Positions 7,857 to 16,443 of a DNA stretch of 64,000 bases are shown here, in pieces (within the stretch, counting starts at the first letter, position 1; each line of letters starts with the position of its first letter). The stretch comes from CBDHEY01 sp965262305 (GTDB lineage: Bacteria; Pseudomonadota; Gammaproteobacteria; Pseudomonadales; Cellvibrionaceae), in contig CBDHEY010000002.1 of assembly GCA_965262305.1 (NCBI GenBank), positions 124,001 to 188,000 of the forward strand, given 5' to 3'. The position numbers were made by a program, and so were the translations under genes. The notes beneath the pieces were generated by a model. It made no database searches and was not told the origin of the DNA. It saw only the letters and a list, made by a program, of their open reading frames with translations.

Positions 7857-8726
7857 TTATTCGAATAGTGCTGCTTGTGTATAATTGGAGCTTTTAGGTT
7901 GTAATTTAGTCGTTTTTGAAGCGAAAACAATATCAATTCCTTTCTCCTTAAACCTGGGTAATTCCTCTCTTAATACTTGCAAAGTTTCTGGATAAGGGTG
8001 CCCAATGGCAACGGCTTTTCCTGTTTTAACCGCTATTTCCTGAAGCTTAAAAAGCTGTGTTCGAATTGCATTTAGCTCTCTGCTGTTGTCTAAAAAGACG
8101 TCTCTTTCTGTAAATTGGATCTTAATTCTTGAAGCTTCGAAGGGGAAAGTCGTATCTGGAGAGGTGCGGCTATCGACAAAATACAGGTTCTTTTGCTCTA
8201 AAAAACTCAATAGCCAATTAGTTCTCAGTGGGTCCTGAGAAAACAGGCTTCCTTCATGATTATTTAGGCCCTTAGCTTGAGGAATCTCTAGGACCATTTG
8301 TGTTAACAGCTGGTTTAATTCTGGCTTGGACATATCAACATGAAAATTTCGATTTGATGCTTCCCCATCAATTGGTTGCATTGGTGCGTGCACGATAATT
8401 TCTTTTGTGTTTGCTGATGCTAGGTGTGCGAGTGTTTTGGCATGAGGCGTGAACGGGATAATGGCAACCGTTATTGGAAACCTTAAGGCAATTGTCTGTA
8501 AACCCAGCCTGAAATTGTAGCCCAAATCATCAATAATAATGGCAATTTTCGGGTTTTGGCTTTTATTTAATGAAGTCTTAATCTCAGAGCCATTGTATGA
8601 AGACTTTAATTGAGTCTTATTTGACGTCTCGGCTTCATGGTGATTTTTTTCAGCTGGTGTGTTCTCTGAATTTGCGTCGCAGGCTCGGCTTCCACTAAAA
8701 AAGAGCGTAAGTCCTAAAACAGGCAC
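7857..8726 (-). CDS. Divergent polysaccharide deacetylase, YibQ type
   Basis: A protein of about 290 residues of the YibQ/DUF610 family, a divergent NodB-like fold. IAIIIDDLGYNFRLGLQTIAL holds the DD pair, HAPMQPI and GLNNHEGSLFSQD are the next conserved strands, and GHPYPETLQVL is the C-terminal motif. It is exported: a hydrophobic N-terminus ending FFSGSRACDA suggests signal peptidase cleavage. The called start is GTG 8726. The reading frame is open upstream, and an in-frame ATT at 8750 sits at a normal distance from AGGAG and would complete the signal peptide. It lies downstream of ctpA on the same strand, the usual envC-ctpA-yibQ order. Confidence 0.85.
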   Translation of the reverse strand: MPVLGLTLFFSGSRACDANSENTPAEKNHHEAETSNKTQLKSSYNGSEIKTSLNKSQNPKIAIIIDDLGYNFRLGLQTIALRFPITVAIIPFTPHAKTLAHLASANTKEIIVHAPMQPIDGEASNRNFHVDMSKPELNQLLTQMVLEIPQAKGLNNHEGSLFSQDPLRTNWLLSFLEQKNLYFVDSRTSPDTTFPFEASRIKIQFTERDVFLDNSRELNAIRTQLFKLQEIAVKTGKAVAIGHPYPETLQVLREELPRFKEKGIDIVFASKTTKLQPKSSNYTQAALFE

Positions 8727-8810
8727 AAAGAAAAACTGATAAAGGTTAATTGTATCGTCTCCTAGCTCACCTAAAGAGTGCCGAATGACACCCTATATTT
8801 GGTTCTGGAG

Positions 8811-10145
8811 TTATTGTACTTCTGAAACTGCAGTTTTTTCTTTATGAGTTTTCTTAAATAAATCAATACCTTTTAAAAGTGTGATAGCTTCATAAAGCTG
8901 ACTATCAGAATTTTGCAGATCTGTATCAGAGCGAGTTTCAGCGTCTTCGCTATTTTTCTCATCCTTGCCTTCCAGATGTCCTTTAAGATCCGCTTCCGAA
9001 ACACGAAACTTCGGTTTTATTGCTGTGACCTTAACCCTCTCCACATAGATATCTGGTTCAATTCCCTCAGCTTGAATCGAGCGACCGCTTGGAGTGAAAT
9101 ACCGTGCCGTTGTTATTTTAATCGCTCGCTCATCAGTAATAGGAATGATAGATTGTACTGAGCCTTTACCAAAGCTTCGGGTACCTAAGATAATTGCTCT
9201 TCGTTGATCTTGAAGTGCGCCGGCCACAATTTCTGATGCGGACGCTGAACCGCCATTTATAAGGACGACTAGCGGAAGTCCATCCGACATATCCCCTGGT
9301 TTAGCTCTGAATTCGAAGTTGGACTCGTTTTGCCGACCTTTCGTGTAAACAATCAGCCCTTCTTCTAGGAAGTGGTCCGATACGTCAACGGAAGCTTGTA
9401 ATACCCCACCTGGGTTATTGCGCAGATCGAGTATTAACCCCTTAAGGTCAGGATTCTTTTTGACAAGCTTATCATAAGCTTTTGCCACATCCTCGGCGGT
9501 CTTTGTCTGAAATTGGGCGATTCTGATGTAGCCAAAATCATCTTCTTTTATTTCCGAACGGACACTACGGACTTTAATAATATCGCGAGTAATTACGATC
9601 TCAAAAGGTTGTTCTTGGCCTTCACGAACAATCGTCAAGGTAATATCTGTTCCTTTTTTACCACGCATTAAATCAACTGCTTCACCTAGGTCTAAACCTT
9701 TTACTGAAGTTTGATCCAGCTTGATAATAATATCGCCTGCTTCAATGCCTGCTTTTGCGGCAGGAGTGTCATCAATTGGCGCGATGACCTTAACAAATCC
9801 ATCTTCCATCCCCACTTCTATTCCCAAGCCCCCAAATTCACCGGTTGTATGGACTTTAATATCTTCAAACTGAGTCGCGTCAAGATATAGTGAGTGAGGA
9901 TCTAATTCAGCAATCATACCGCGGATAGCATATTCTAGAAGTTTGCTGTCTGTGATTTCCTCGACGTAGGCTTTACGAATGTGATCGAACGCTTTTGTAA
10001 ATACGCGCAGGTCTTCAAGTGGCAAAACGCTCAGAGTATTTGCTGAGGGTTCATTTTTTTCTGGTTTCTTGTCTTGGGCAATAGCTAGTGAGTTGGAGAC
10101 TAATAGCGTGACGAGAATTAAGAAATGTAGTTGTAGGTGCTTCAC
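8811..10145 (-). CDS. ctpA: Carboxyl-terminal processing protease CtpA (S41)
   Basis: A 444-residue periplasmic S41 protease. The signal peptide runs to about residue 23 (SNSLAIAQ). A PDZ domain follows (FGGLGIEVGMEDGFVKVIAP...GIEAGDIIIKLD, about 95-180), then the protease core with the Ser in GGSASASEIVAGALQD and the Lys in LGTRSFGKGSVQS. It trims C-termini of envelope proteins; in Pseudomonas the homologue degrades cell-wall hydrolases with a lipoprotein adaptor. The C-terminal tail after residue 370 is charged and low in complexity. It sits between envC and yibQ, 132 bp from envC, in a conserved cell-wall cluster. Confidence 0.95.
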   Translation of the reverse strand: MKHLQLHFLILVTLLVSNSLAIAQDKKPEKNEPSANTLSVLPLEDLRVFTKAFDHIRKAYVEEITDSKLLEYAIRGMIAELDPHSLYLDATQFEDIKVHTTGEFGGLGIEVGMEDGFVKVIAPIDDTPAAKAGIEAGDIIIKLDQTSVKGLDLGEAVDLMRGKKGTDITLTIVREGQEQPFEIVITRDIIKVRSVRSEIKEDDFGYIRIAQFQTKTAEDVAKAYDKLVKKNPDLKGLILDLRNNPGGVLQASVDVSDHFLEEGLIVYTKGRQNESNFEFRAKPGDMSDGLPLVVLINGGSASASEIVAGALQDQRRAIILGTRSFGKGSVQSIIPITDERAIKITTARYFTPSGRSIQAEGIEPDIYVERVKVTAIKPKFRVSEADLKGHLEGKDEKNSEDAETRSDTDLQNSDSQLYEAITLLKGIDLFKKTHKEKTAVSEVQ

Positions 10146-10277
10146 TATGTTAGTACTCCTAGAGACTGCTTTTTTTGATTCATGCGGGTTTTTATCATTC
10201 CCGAGTTGTTTTGACTTATCACATACTTAGTTTTGAATCGACTTTTAATAAGACCGTTTAGATTAAAAAGGTTCGTA

Positions 10278-11477
10278 TTATGCCGATTTCGTCAGCCAAT
10301 TTTTTGGGTTTATTGGCTTACCTTTATGTCTTAATTCGAAGTATAGGGCATGATTTTTAAGACCACCGCTGTCCCCCACGGATGCAATGACATCGCCCTG
10401 GTTAACCCATTCGCCTAATTCTTTGTATAGCGCTTGGTTGTGTGCGTAAAGTGAAAGGAAACCTTTGCCGTGATCGACAATCACAAGTAGACCATGTCCA
10501 CGCAAATAATCGGAAAAAACGACTTGCCCATGGTGAACAGATTGCACAGGGGTGCCCGCTTTAGATGAGATCACCCAGCCTTCCCATCGCAGTTTATTCG
10601 ATACCCTTGAAGACCCAAATCGCTTTGTGAGTTTGCCGTGAGTAGGCCAAGGTAATTTACCTTTCATGCCCTTAAATGCTGTCTCTTGCGTATCTAATTT
10701 AATGTCTTGAATATAATTTGATACGCGATTTAATAGTTTTTCTAGGCGTTTTCGATCGATCTTCATCGATGATAGCTTTTGGCCTTGGGATTGAATGGTT
10801 TGATCTAATGACGCTATGGTAACTTTTCGCTTGTTTTGTGCCTTTTCAAGGTCTTCTTTCTGAATGTTTAATTGGGTTAGGTCGCGTGACAGCAATTGTT
10901 TTTCGTACTGTAATTCTGGCTCTATATGATTGATACGGTTAATAACATTCTTATATTCGGCAATTTTAGCTGAGCGAGCGTCGATGACTCTATCGTAATA
11001 TTCAATGTTTCGAGAAACTTTCGATGGATCTTCTTGATTAAGTAGCAGTCGCAATGTGCTTTGTTTGCCTATTCGATAGGCTGAATTGATGTATTGACTA
11101 ACCTGTTCTTGCTGGCTTTTCTGCTTGTCTTTAAGCTGACTGCGCTCATGATTTAGATTTTTTATCTTCTTTTGTCGATCTTCTAGCTTATTTTCCAGAT
11201 TTTTAGCTTTTTTACTCAGCGAACCGACTTCTTTCTCTGCAGATTCCAGCGACTTTAGTAGATTGTTTCTGGTATCTTTCGTTGACTCTAACTCTTTTCT
11301 TAACTGATCCATGGTTTCGCGAAGCGCTTTTAGTTTTGCTTCTCGCTCGGAATCTGTTTCAGAAAAACTGTTTGTCGAAAGTATAAAGAATGTCGCAACT
11401 ACAATCGCCAAGCGACTTGGGTAAGAGAAAATTCGTTGTAAATTGACCAAAAGATGCAAATTAGATGACTTGCCCAT
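10278..11477 (-). CDS. envC: Murein hydrolase activator EnvC
   Basis: A 399-residue exported protein. A hydrophobic segment near residues 18-38 serves as signal sequence, followed by a long coiled coil (about 40-270, rich in KxLE heptads) and a C-terminal LytM/M23 domain (about 275-395). The zinc ligands of active M23 peptidases are degenerate: the HxxxD motif region reads NKLRWEGW, and the second HxH is LYFELRH. This matches EnvC, which activates division amidases AmiA/AmiB at the septum instead of cutting peptidoglycan. It lies downstream of gpmI on the same strand, as in many gammaproteobacteria. Confidence 0.93.
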   Translation of the reverse strand: MGKSSNLHLLVNLQRIFSYPSRLAIVVATFFILSTNSFSETDSEREAKLKALRETMDQLRKELESTKDTRNNLLKSLESAEKEVGSLSKKAKNLENKLEDRQKKIKNLNHERSQLKDKQKSQQEQVSQYINSAYRIGKQSTLRLLLNQEDPSKVSRNIEYYDRVIDARSAKIAEYKNVINRINHIEPELQYEKQLLSRDLTQLNIQKEDLEKAQNKRKVTIASLDQTIQSQGQKLSSMKIDRKRLEKLLNRVSNYIQDIKLDTQETAFKGMKGKLPWPTHGKLTKRFGSSRVSNKLRWEGWVISSKAGTPVQSVHHGQVVFSDYLRGHGLLVIVDHGKGFLSLYAHNQALYKELGEWVNQGDVIASVGDSGGLKNHALYFELRHKGKPINPKNWLTKSA

Positions 11478-11654
11478 GTAACGAAAGAAATTTCATTGAA
11501 TTAATTACTTATCATATCAAGCATTTGATTTGTGTTAAATCCACATTTTCAAACACTCACTTCGACTAAGAATAGATCAAATAAAGACAAAGCGTTTATA
11601 GAATTTAGAAGGACTTGTTTTAATATTTGAAAATCAACCTAAGTAAAGAAGCAT

Positions 11655-11679
11655 AAAAGGGGCGATACTACCCCCTTTT
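11655..11679 (-). terminator. Rho-independent terminator after gpmI
   Basis: Arms AAAAGGGG and CCCCTTTT surround a 9-base loop, ending 12 bp past the gpmI stop. Read on the minus strand, the second arm supplies the U-rich end. It partly separates gpmI from envC. Confidence 0.6.
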
Positions 11680-11690
11680 AAATCTAATCT

Positions 11691-13238
11691 TTATTGCTGT
11701 GCGACTAAACTTGTTCCTGTCATTTCGCTGGGAATTTCCAGGTCAAGCAAATCAAGCATGGTTGGGGCAATGTTCGCAAGGCTGCCACCACTTTTCAGGT
11801 TAATTTCTCTTTTACCAAAATATACGAGAGGAACCGGCAATGTCGTATGCTGAGTATGTGGTTGACCACTCTCTTCATCAAACATTTCTTCCACGTTTCC
11901 ATGATCAGCTGTTATCAGAGCTTCGCCTCCTACTTTTTCTAAGGCAGTAAATACTTTCCCTAGGCTTTCATCAACACATTCAACCGCTGTTATAGCCGCA
12001 TCGTAATTACCTGTGTGACCGACTTGATCGCAGTTAGCATAGTTACAGATTATGGCATCATAAGTACCTGACTCAATTGCTTCCACCAATTTTTCGGTGA
12101 CTTCAGGCGCGCTCATTTCTGGTTGAAGATCATAAGTCGCGACTTGCGGCGATGGAATGAGAATTCTATTTTCACCGTCAAATTCCGCCTCTTGACCTCC
12201 ACTAAAAAAGAATGTTACGTGAGCATACTTTTCAGTTTCGGCAATGCGAAGCTGCTTTTTATTTGATTTAGCAAGTACTTCGCCGAATGAATTGATAACG
12301 TCTTCAGGAGGATAAGCACAACTGGTTTTAATATCTGCTGAATATTCCGTTGTCATTACAAAATCGGCCAGTTCCGCGAAATATTCTCGCTCGAAATCAT
12401 TAAAATCTTTCTCTACAAGAGTTCGCGTAATTTGGCGCGCACGGTCCGGTCTGAAGTTCATAAAGATGGCGACATCACCATCTTCCATTTTTACCGCGTG
12501 TCCGTCTTGATCTAGAATTGCTGTGGCTTTTACGAATTCATCATTTTCATCGCGCTCGTAAGCGGCTTTCAGCGCATCGAGTGGGTTTTTAGCTGTATAT
12601 TCGCTTTTACCATGAGAGATTACGTTGTAAGCAGCTGTTACTCGATCCCAGCGATTATCGCGATCTAGTGCATAGAATCTGCCGACGACACTTGCGAATT
12701 GCCCAACGCCAAGGCGCTCAAATGCTTGTTGTGCAAGTTGAATGCTTGGTTCTGCGCTGCGAGGAGGGCAATCTCGCCCATCTAAAAAGGCGTGCAAATA
12801 GATCTTTTTTGCTCCTCGCTTGGCGGCAAGCTCCATCATAGCAATAATGTGGCTTTCATGGCTGTGAACACCACCAGGCGACAACAAACCTAAAATATGG
12901 ACTGCTTTGTTGTCGGCTACCGCCTTGTCGACTGCTGAGGTATAGGCAGCATTTTCAAAAAAGTCGCCTTCATCAATTTCTTTGTTTAAGCGCGTAAAAC
13001 TTTGATAGATCACTCTTCCAGAACCTAAGGTCATATGACCAACTTCAGAGTTTCCCATCTGGCCTTCGGGTAAGCCTACGGATAGGCCCGAGGTTCCAAT
13101 GGTTGTCTTTGGCGCTTGATCCCATAAATTGTCCCACACGGGAGTTTTTGCAGCGGATATGGCGTTGTATTTTTCCGTCTCGGAATAGCCAAATCCATCA
13201 ATAATGACAAGTAAAACAGGCTTTTTAACATCGCTCAT
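11691..13238 (-). CDS. gpmI: 2,3-bisphosphoglycerate-independent phosphoglycerate mutase
   Basis: A 515-residue alkaline-phosphatase-fold enzyme that interconverts 3- and 2-phosphoglycerate through a phosphoserine and two Mn ions. The N-terminal metal site is LLVIIDGFGYSE; the phosphorylated Ser lies in GNSEVGHMTLGSG. Phosphate-binding residues are in GRDCPP and RFYALDRDNRWDRV, and C-terminal metal ligands in CNYANCDQVGHTGNY and ITADHGNVEEM. Length and motifs are standard. The C-terminus is MTGTSLVAQQ. It is divergent from the rhodanese gene and heads the gpmI-envC-ctpA-yibQ series. Confidence 0.97.
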   Translation of the reverse strand: MSDVKKPVLLVIIDGFGYSETEKYNAISAAKTPVWDNLWDQAPKTTIGTSGLSVGLPEGQMGNSEVGHMTLGSGRVIYQSFTRLNKEIDEGDFFENAAYTSAVDKAVADNKAVHILGLLSPGGVHSHESHIIAMMELAAKRGAKKIYLHAFLDGRDCPPRSAEPSIQLAQQAFERLGVGQFASVVGRFYALDRDNRWDRVTAAYNVISHGKSEYTAKNPLDALKAAYERDENDEFVKATAILDQDGHAVKMEDGDVAIFMNFRPDRARQITRTLVEKDFNDFEREYFAELADFVMTTEYSADIKTSCAYPPEDVINSFGEVLAKSNKKQLRIAETEKYAHVTFFFSGGQEAEFDGENRILIPSPQVATYDLQPEMSAPEVTEKLVEAIESGTYDAIICNYANCDQVGHTGNYDAAITAVECVDESLGKVFTALEKVGGEALITADHGNVEEMFDEESGQPHTQHTTLPVPLVYFGKREINLKSGGSLANIAPTMLDLLDLEIPSEMTGTSLVAQQ

Positions 13239-13543
13239 AGTGTTTTCCTATAAAGTTGAAATTTGTGCGGATATGCAACAATTGTAAAGGTTTTGACCTT
13301 TTTTCTCTATCGGGCGGGTTCAATAATTCTTATTGATACATTTTATTGCCGAAGTAAATATTCGATGTATCGTGTATACTCGCGCTGCCTTGGGGTTTTG
13401 GGTTTTATTAAAACGTCCTTGATATAATCTTAACGCCCTCCATATTCTATTTCGTTTTACAAATTTGCCATATGATAAAAGTGGTTGCGGCGAATCTGTA
13501 TTTAAAAGCAATGTAATTGATGTAATTTGAAAAGGTTTTATCT

Positions 13544-13954
13544 GTGAGTTGGGTTGATTTTGTAATTCAAGAATGGATGCTCGTAAGCATACTTGCCGGT
13601 TTGCTAGTGGCGCTTATGGTGGTTGAAAGTAAGAAGGGTGGTAAATCCCTTAGCTATCATGAGGTGACGCAATTGTTAAATAGCGAAAGCGCAGTATTAC
13701 TTGATGTCCGAGAATCAAAGGAGTTTAAAGCTGGACACATTGTTAATGCGATTAATATTCCGCATACCAAACTCACTGATCGACTGTCTGAATTGGAAAA
13801 GTACAAGGAAAAAACAATTATTGTTGCAGATAAATTTGGGCAGCACGCCGGGCATTGTGGCAAACAGCTTAAAGACAAAGGCTACGAATCGGTGCGTCTA
13901 CAAGGTGGTATGAGTGAATGGCTTGCTCAGAACCTGCCCGTTGCTAAAGCGTAA
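13544..13954 (+). CDS. Membrane-anchored rhodanese-like protein (YibN type)
   Basis: A 136-residue protein with an N-terminal helix (LVSILAGLLVALMVVES, about 12-29) and one rhodanese domain (SYHEVTQLL, LLDVRESKEFKAGHIVNAINIPHTKL, LQGGMSEWLAQNLPV). In the active-site loop, where sulfurtransferases carry CxxxxR, it reads IVADKFGQHAG, so the catalytic Cys is absent. It is probably not a sulfur donor, as also seems true of E. coli YibN. Translation starts at GTG 13544. It is followed 24 bp later by grxC and then secB, a conserved trio in gammaproteobacteria. Confidence 0.88.
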   Translation: MSWVDFVIQEWMLVSILAGLLVALMVVESKKGGKSLSYHEVTQLLNSESAVLLDVRESKEFKAGHIVNAINIPHTKLTDRLSELEKYKEKTIIVADKFGQHAGHCGKQLKDKGYESVRLQGGMSEWLAQNLPVAKA

Positions 13955-13978
13955 CTGAATAGTATTGAGAGGCCTGAT

Positions 13979-14236
13979 TTGTCAAATATCACAATTTACA
14001 CCACACGCTTTTGTCCTTTTTGTATTCGAGCTAAGCACATTCTTAAAAGTAAAGGGGCAGACTACAAAGAGATTCCTGTCGACGGTGATAGAGAATTACG
14101 TCAAAAAATGACACGTTTAGCCGGTGGGCAACATACAGTTCCGCAGATATGGATTGGTGAAGTGCATGTAGGTGGGTGTACTGAGTTGATGGGATTAGAT
14201 CAATCAGGTGAACTTGATAAAATGTTACAAGCGTAG
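13979..14236 (+). CDS. grxC: Glutaredoxin 3 GrxC
   Basis: An 85-residue dithiol glutaredoxin with active site CPFC at residues 12-15 (TTRFCPFCIRAKHIL), the TVPQIWIGEVHVGG cis-Pro segment and the GG motif that bind glutathione. It reduces protein disulfides and glutathione adducts in the cytoplasm. The start is a TTG at 13979 preceded by GAGAGG; no ATG is available before SNITIYTT. It is 24 bp after the rhodanese gene and 109 bp before secB. Confidence 0.95.
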   Translation: MSNITIYTTRFCPFCIRAKHILKSKGADYKEIPVDGDRELRQKMTRLAGGQHTVPQIWIGEVHVGGCTELMGLDQSGELDKMLQA

Positions 14237-14345
14237 TTTCTCACAAGAACACGTAACTTTTTCTTCATAGTCATGATTGAAAATATCGCGCTTAGCCCAA
14301 TCTAGCTCAATTACTATCTAAATATATTTACAAGGTCCAGTTGTC

Positions 14346-14855
14346 ATGGCAGAAGAAAATGCAAATCAAAACCAAACGCCTCAAGGCCAGTTTTCCATAC
14401 AGCGCGTATTTGTGCGTGACGTTTCTTATGAATCTCCATTAGCAGTAACCGAACGATCTCAGGCACAACCTAAAATTGATCAACAGATCAATACCAAGGT
14501 GAATAAAATTAATGATGAGCTTTACGAAGTTACGCTTCAGGTCACTGTAACGGTCAAGTTAAAAGCTGAAGAAGGTGAGGAAGATAAGGTTGCATTTTTA
14601 GCGGAAGTTCACCAAGCGGGTGTTTTTCAGGTCAAAGGGATTCCTGAGCAGCATATGCAGCGTTTGTTGTTGGCTTCGTGCCCAACAATTTTATTTCCCT
14701 ATGCTCGCGAAACTATTGATTCTTTAGCAATTAAAGGCGCTTTTCCGCCTATATCTTTGCCTCATATTAATTTTGACCAATTGTATCTTGAGCAGGTAGC
14801 GCGCCAGAAGGCTCAGCAAGAGGCAGAAGCTGCTTCCCCTGAGCAGATAAACTAA
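14346..14855 (+). CDS. secB: Protein-export chaperone SecB
   Basis: A 169-residue tetrameric chaperone that keeps preproteins unfolded and hands them to SecA. Typical segments are FSIQRVFVRDVSYESPLA, the LYEVTLQVTVTVKL strand, FLAEVHQAGVFQVKGI, and SCPTILFPYARETIDSLAIKGAFPPISLPHINFDQLY, which is the SecA contact face. The C-terminal tail after residue 155 is acidic and Gln/Ala rich. It follows grxC on the same strand. Confidence 0.97.
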   Translation: MAEENANQNQTPQGQFSIQRVFVRDVSYESPLAVTERSQAQPKIDQQINTKVNKINDELYEVTLQVTVTVKLKAEEGEEDKVAFLAEVHQAGVFQVKGIPEQHMQRLLLASCPTILFPYARETIDSLAIKGAFPPISLPHINFDQLYLEQVARQKAQQEAEAASPEQIN

Positions 14856-15094
14856 TACTTTAAATAGATGCGCGGAATTGGACTAGTTTCGTGCTCTGTT
14901 TGTCATATTGACTCAAAGTCTTTCGATAATTTTATTCTACCTGGATGTTTGCGTTTCGAATGATATTTCGAGTTTAGTGTTCGACTATGACTTTCAATGC
15001 GCACATATCCTAAATAACTCGACTCCTTCTCGCATTTGTGGAAGGATTTGAATAGATGCATATGTTCGCTGAGTAAGTTCTTCTTTGTTAGTGC

Positions 15095-16114
15095 TTAATC
15101 TTTACTACCAATATGGACTCGATTCCTGCCTGCGCGTTTGGCTGAGTACAAAGCCTCATCTGCACGTAGTAATAGATCTTCGATCAGTTCCTGATCTTTT
15201 GCTTTAGCGATACCGGCGGAAAGCGTGATCGGAGGTATTTTCTCGCCAGTTCGCGTGTTTTCCCACCTTAGAGCGTTTACCGCTTTACGAATATTTTCAG
15301 CAACGACCTTTGCTCCTTCTTCAGAGGTACCTGGCAGAATAAGTGCGAACTCCTCACCTCCATATCGTACTGCAATATCTCCACCGCGGACATTCTTTGT
15401 AATTTCAACGCCTGTGCTTTGGATAACACGATCACCTAGCAAGTGGCCATAAGTGTCGTTAACCTGCTTAAAATGATCTATATCCATCATTATTGCGGTG
15501 GTTTCCTCAAGTTGCTCCTGTTCAATTAACTCTTCGAGTTTTTCTTTGAGCCCCTTACGATTTAATAAACCGGTTAATTCATCGCGTACTGCTTCTTCAC
15601 TGATTTTTTCAATGGACTCTTTTAACCTTTCGGTCTCTTTGCGAGCTGTTTCAAGCTGTTCTTGCAGCTTTTTCTGGCCTTCTACAGCGACTTGTGCAGC
15701 ACTAACAAGATCTTGCGTAATCTTATGGATTTCATCTTCGGATTTTGATTCGTTTATCTTTGCGCTGTTTTCTTCTACCAAATGGGCAAATTCAGCGGCA
15801 TTTTCGCCAGATTCTGAAACATGTCCTAAAACAGATTTAACGATTTCATCCATTGGATTTACAATTTCAGCGATACCTGATTCCGCATCGATAATGTATG
15901 TACTATAGAGGTCTTGCAGCACATAATTATCAAGGTTTTGATTCTTTTCCTGTAATTCAATAATCGCACTATTTAAGTTTTTGTTTCTGTTGCTCGCTAG
16001 TTCGTAGGCAACTGTATAGTTTACCGGTATTGGCGCAAGCTCTTGGCTCAACAAAAATTTTTGAGCGCCAACCATTAGCTTCTTTGCTTTATCTGTTGAA
16101 TCGTTGTTTTTCAA
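15095..16114 (-). CDS. Diguanylate cyclase (GGDEF domain)
   Basis: A 339-residue soluble enzyme. Residues 1-165 form a helical N-terminal region ending in a coiled coil (EGQKKLQEQLETARKETERLK) that should bring two GGDEF domains together. The catalytic domain (about 170-335) begins DELTGLLNRKGL and carries GGEEF at about 249-253. RGGD sits five residues before it, so the inhibitory c-di-GMP I-site appears intact. It makes c-di-GMP from two GTP. No known sensor domain is recognised in the N-terminal half. It is monocistronic, between secB and ureC. Confidence 0.9.
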   Translation of the reverse strand: MKNNDSTDKAKKLMVGAQKFLLSQELAPIPVNYTVAYELASNRNKNLNSAIIELQEKNQNLDNYVLQDLYSTYIIDAESGIAEIVNPMDEIVKSVLGHVSESGENAAEFAHLVEENSAKINESKSEDEIHKITQDLVSAAQVAVEGQKKLQEQLETARKETERLKESIEKISEEAVRDELTGLLNRKGLKEKLEELIEQEQLEETTAIMMDIDHFKQVNDTYGHLLGDRVIQSTGVEITKNVRGGDIAVRYGGEEFALILPGTSEEGAKVVAENIRKAVNALRWENTRTGEKIPPITLSAGIAKAKDQELIEDLLLRADEALYSAKRAGRNRVHIGSKD

Positions 16115-16443
16115 ACTAGCCTCTCAATGTTTAAGCGAAAAATGCGATATTTGATTAATTAATGAAACTACAGACCCGTGTTTTTAATGCTTATTATAGA
16201 CACAAAAATGACGCCTTTATTTGCATAATTAACCAGTACATGAAGGGGTTAACAGATATTCCATGCTTTTTAGATGATTGTTTTCTAATGTGAACAACTT
16301 AGAGGAGGGTGTGCAAACACTAATAAATAGGTGTCATTTACCGAAGCTAGATCTATTGCTGTATTAAGGTATATTTAAAATATTGTTTATTGAATTGCGC
16401 CAACCTGCTTGTTGGCGCAAAATTTTTAGTTGTTAATACAGGG
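16115..16443. other. Intergenic region between ureC and the GGDEF gene
   Basis: A stretch of 329 bp without a credible gene. It is AT-rich and ends with the strong inverted repeat at 16395-16420. The promoter of the diguanylate cyclase gene must lie at its left end, but no clear -35/-10 pair stands out. Confidence 0.5.
16395..16420 (-). terminator. Hairpin downstream of ureC
   Basis: Perfect 10-bp arms TTGCGCCAAC and GTTGGCGCAA flank a 6-base loop, 24 bp past the ureC stop. On the minus strand only a weak T-rich run follows; on the plus strand AATTTTT follows. Likely the end of the ureDABC transcript. Confidence 0.55.

Noticed and set aside
13320..13511. 63-codon minus-strand frame between gpmI and the rhodanese gene
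   Set aside because: No recognisable domain, composition unlike neighbours, and it occupies the divergent promoter region.
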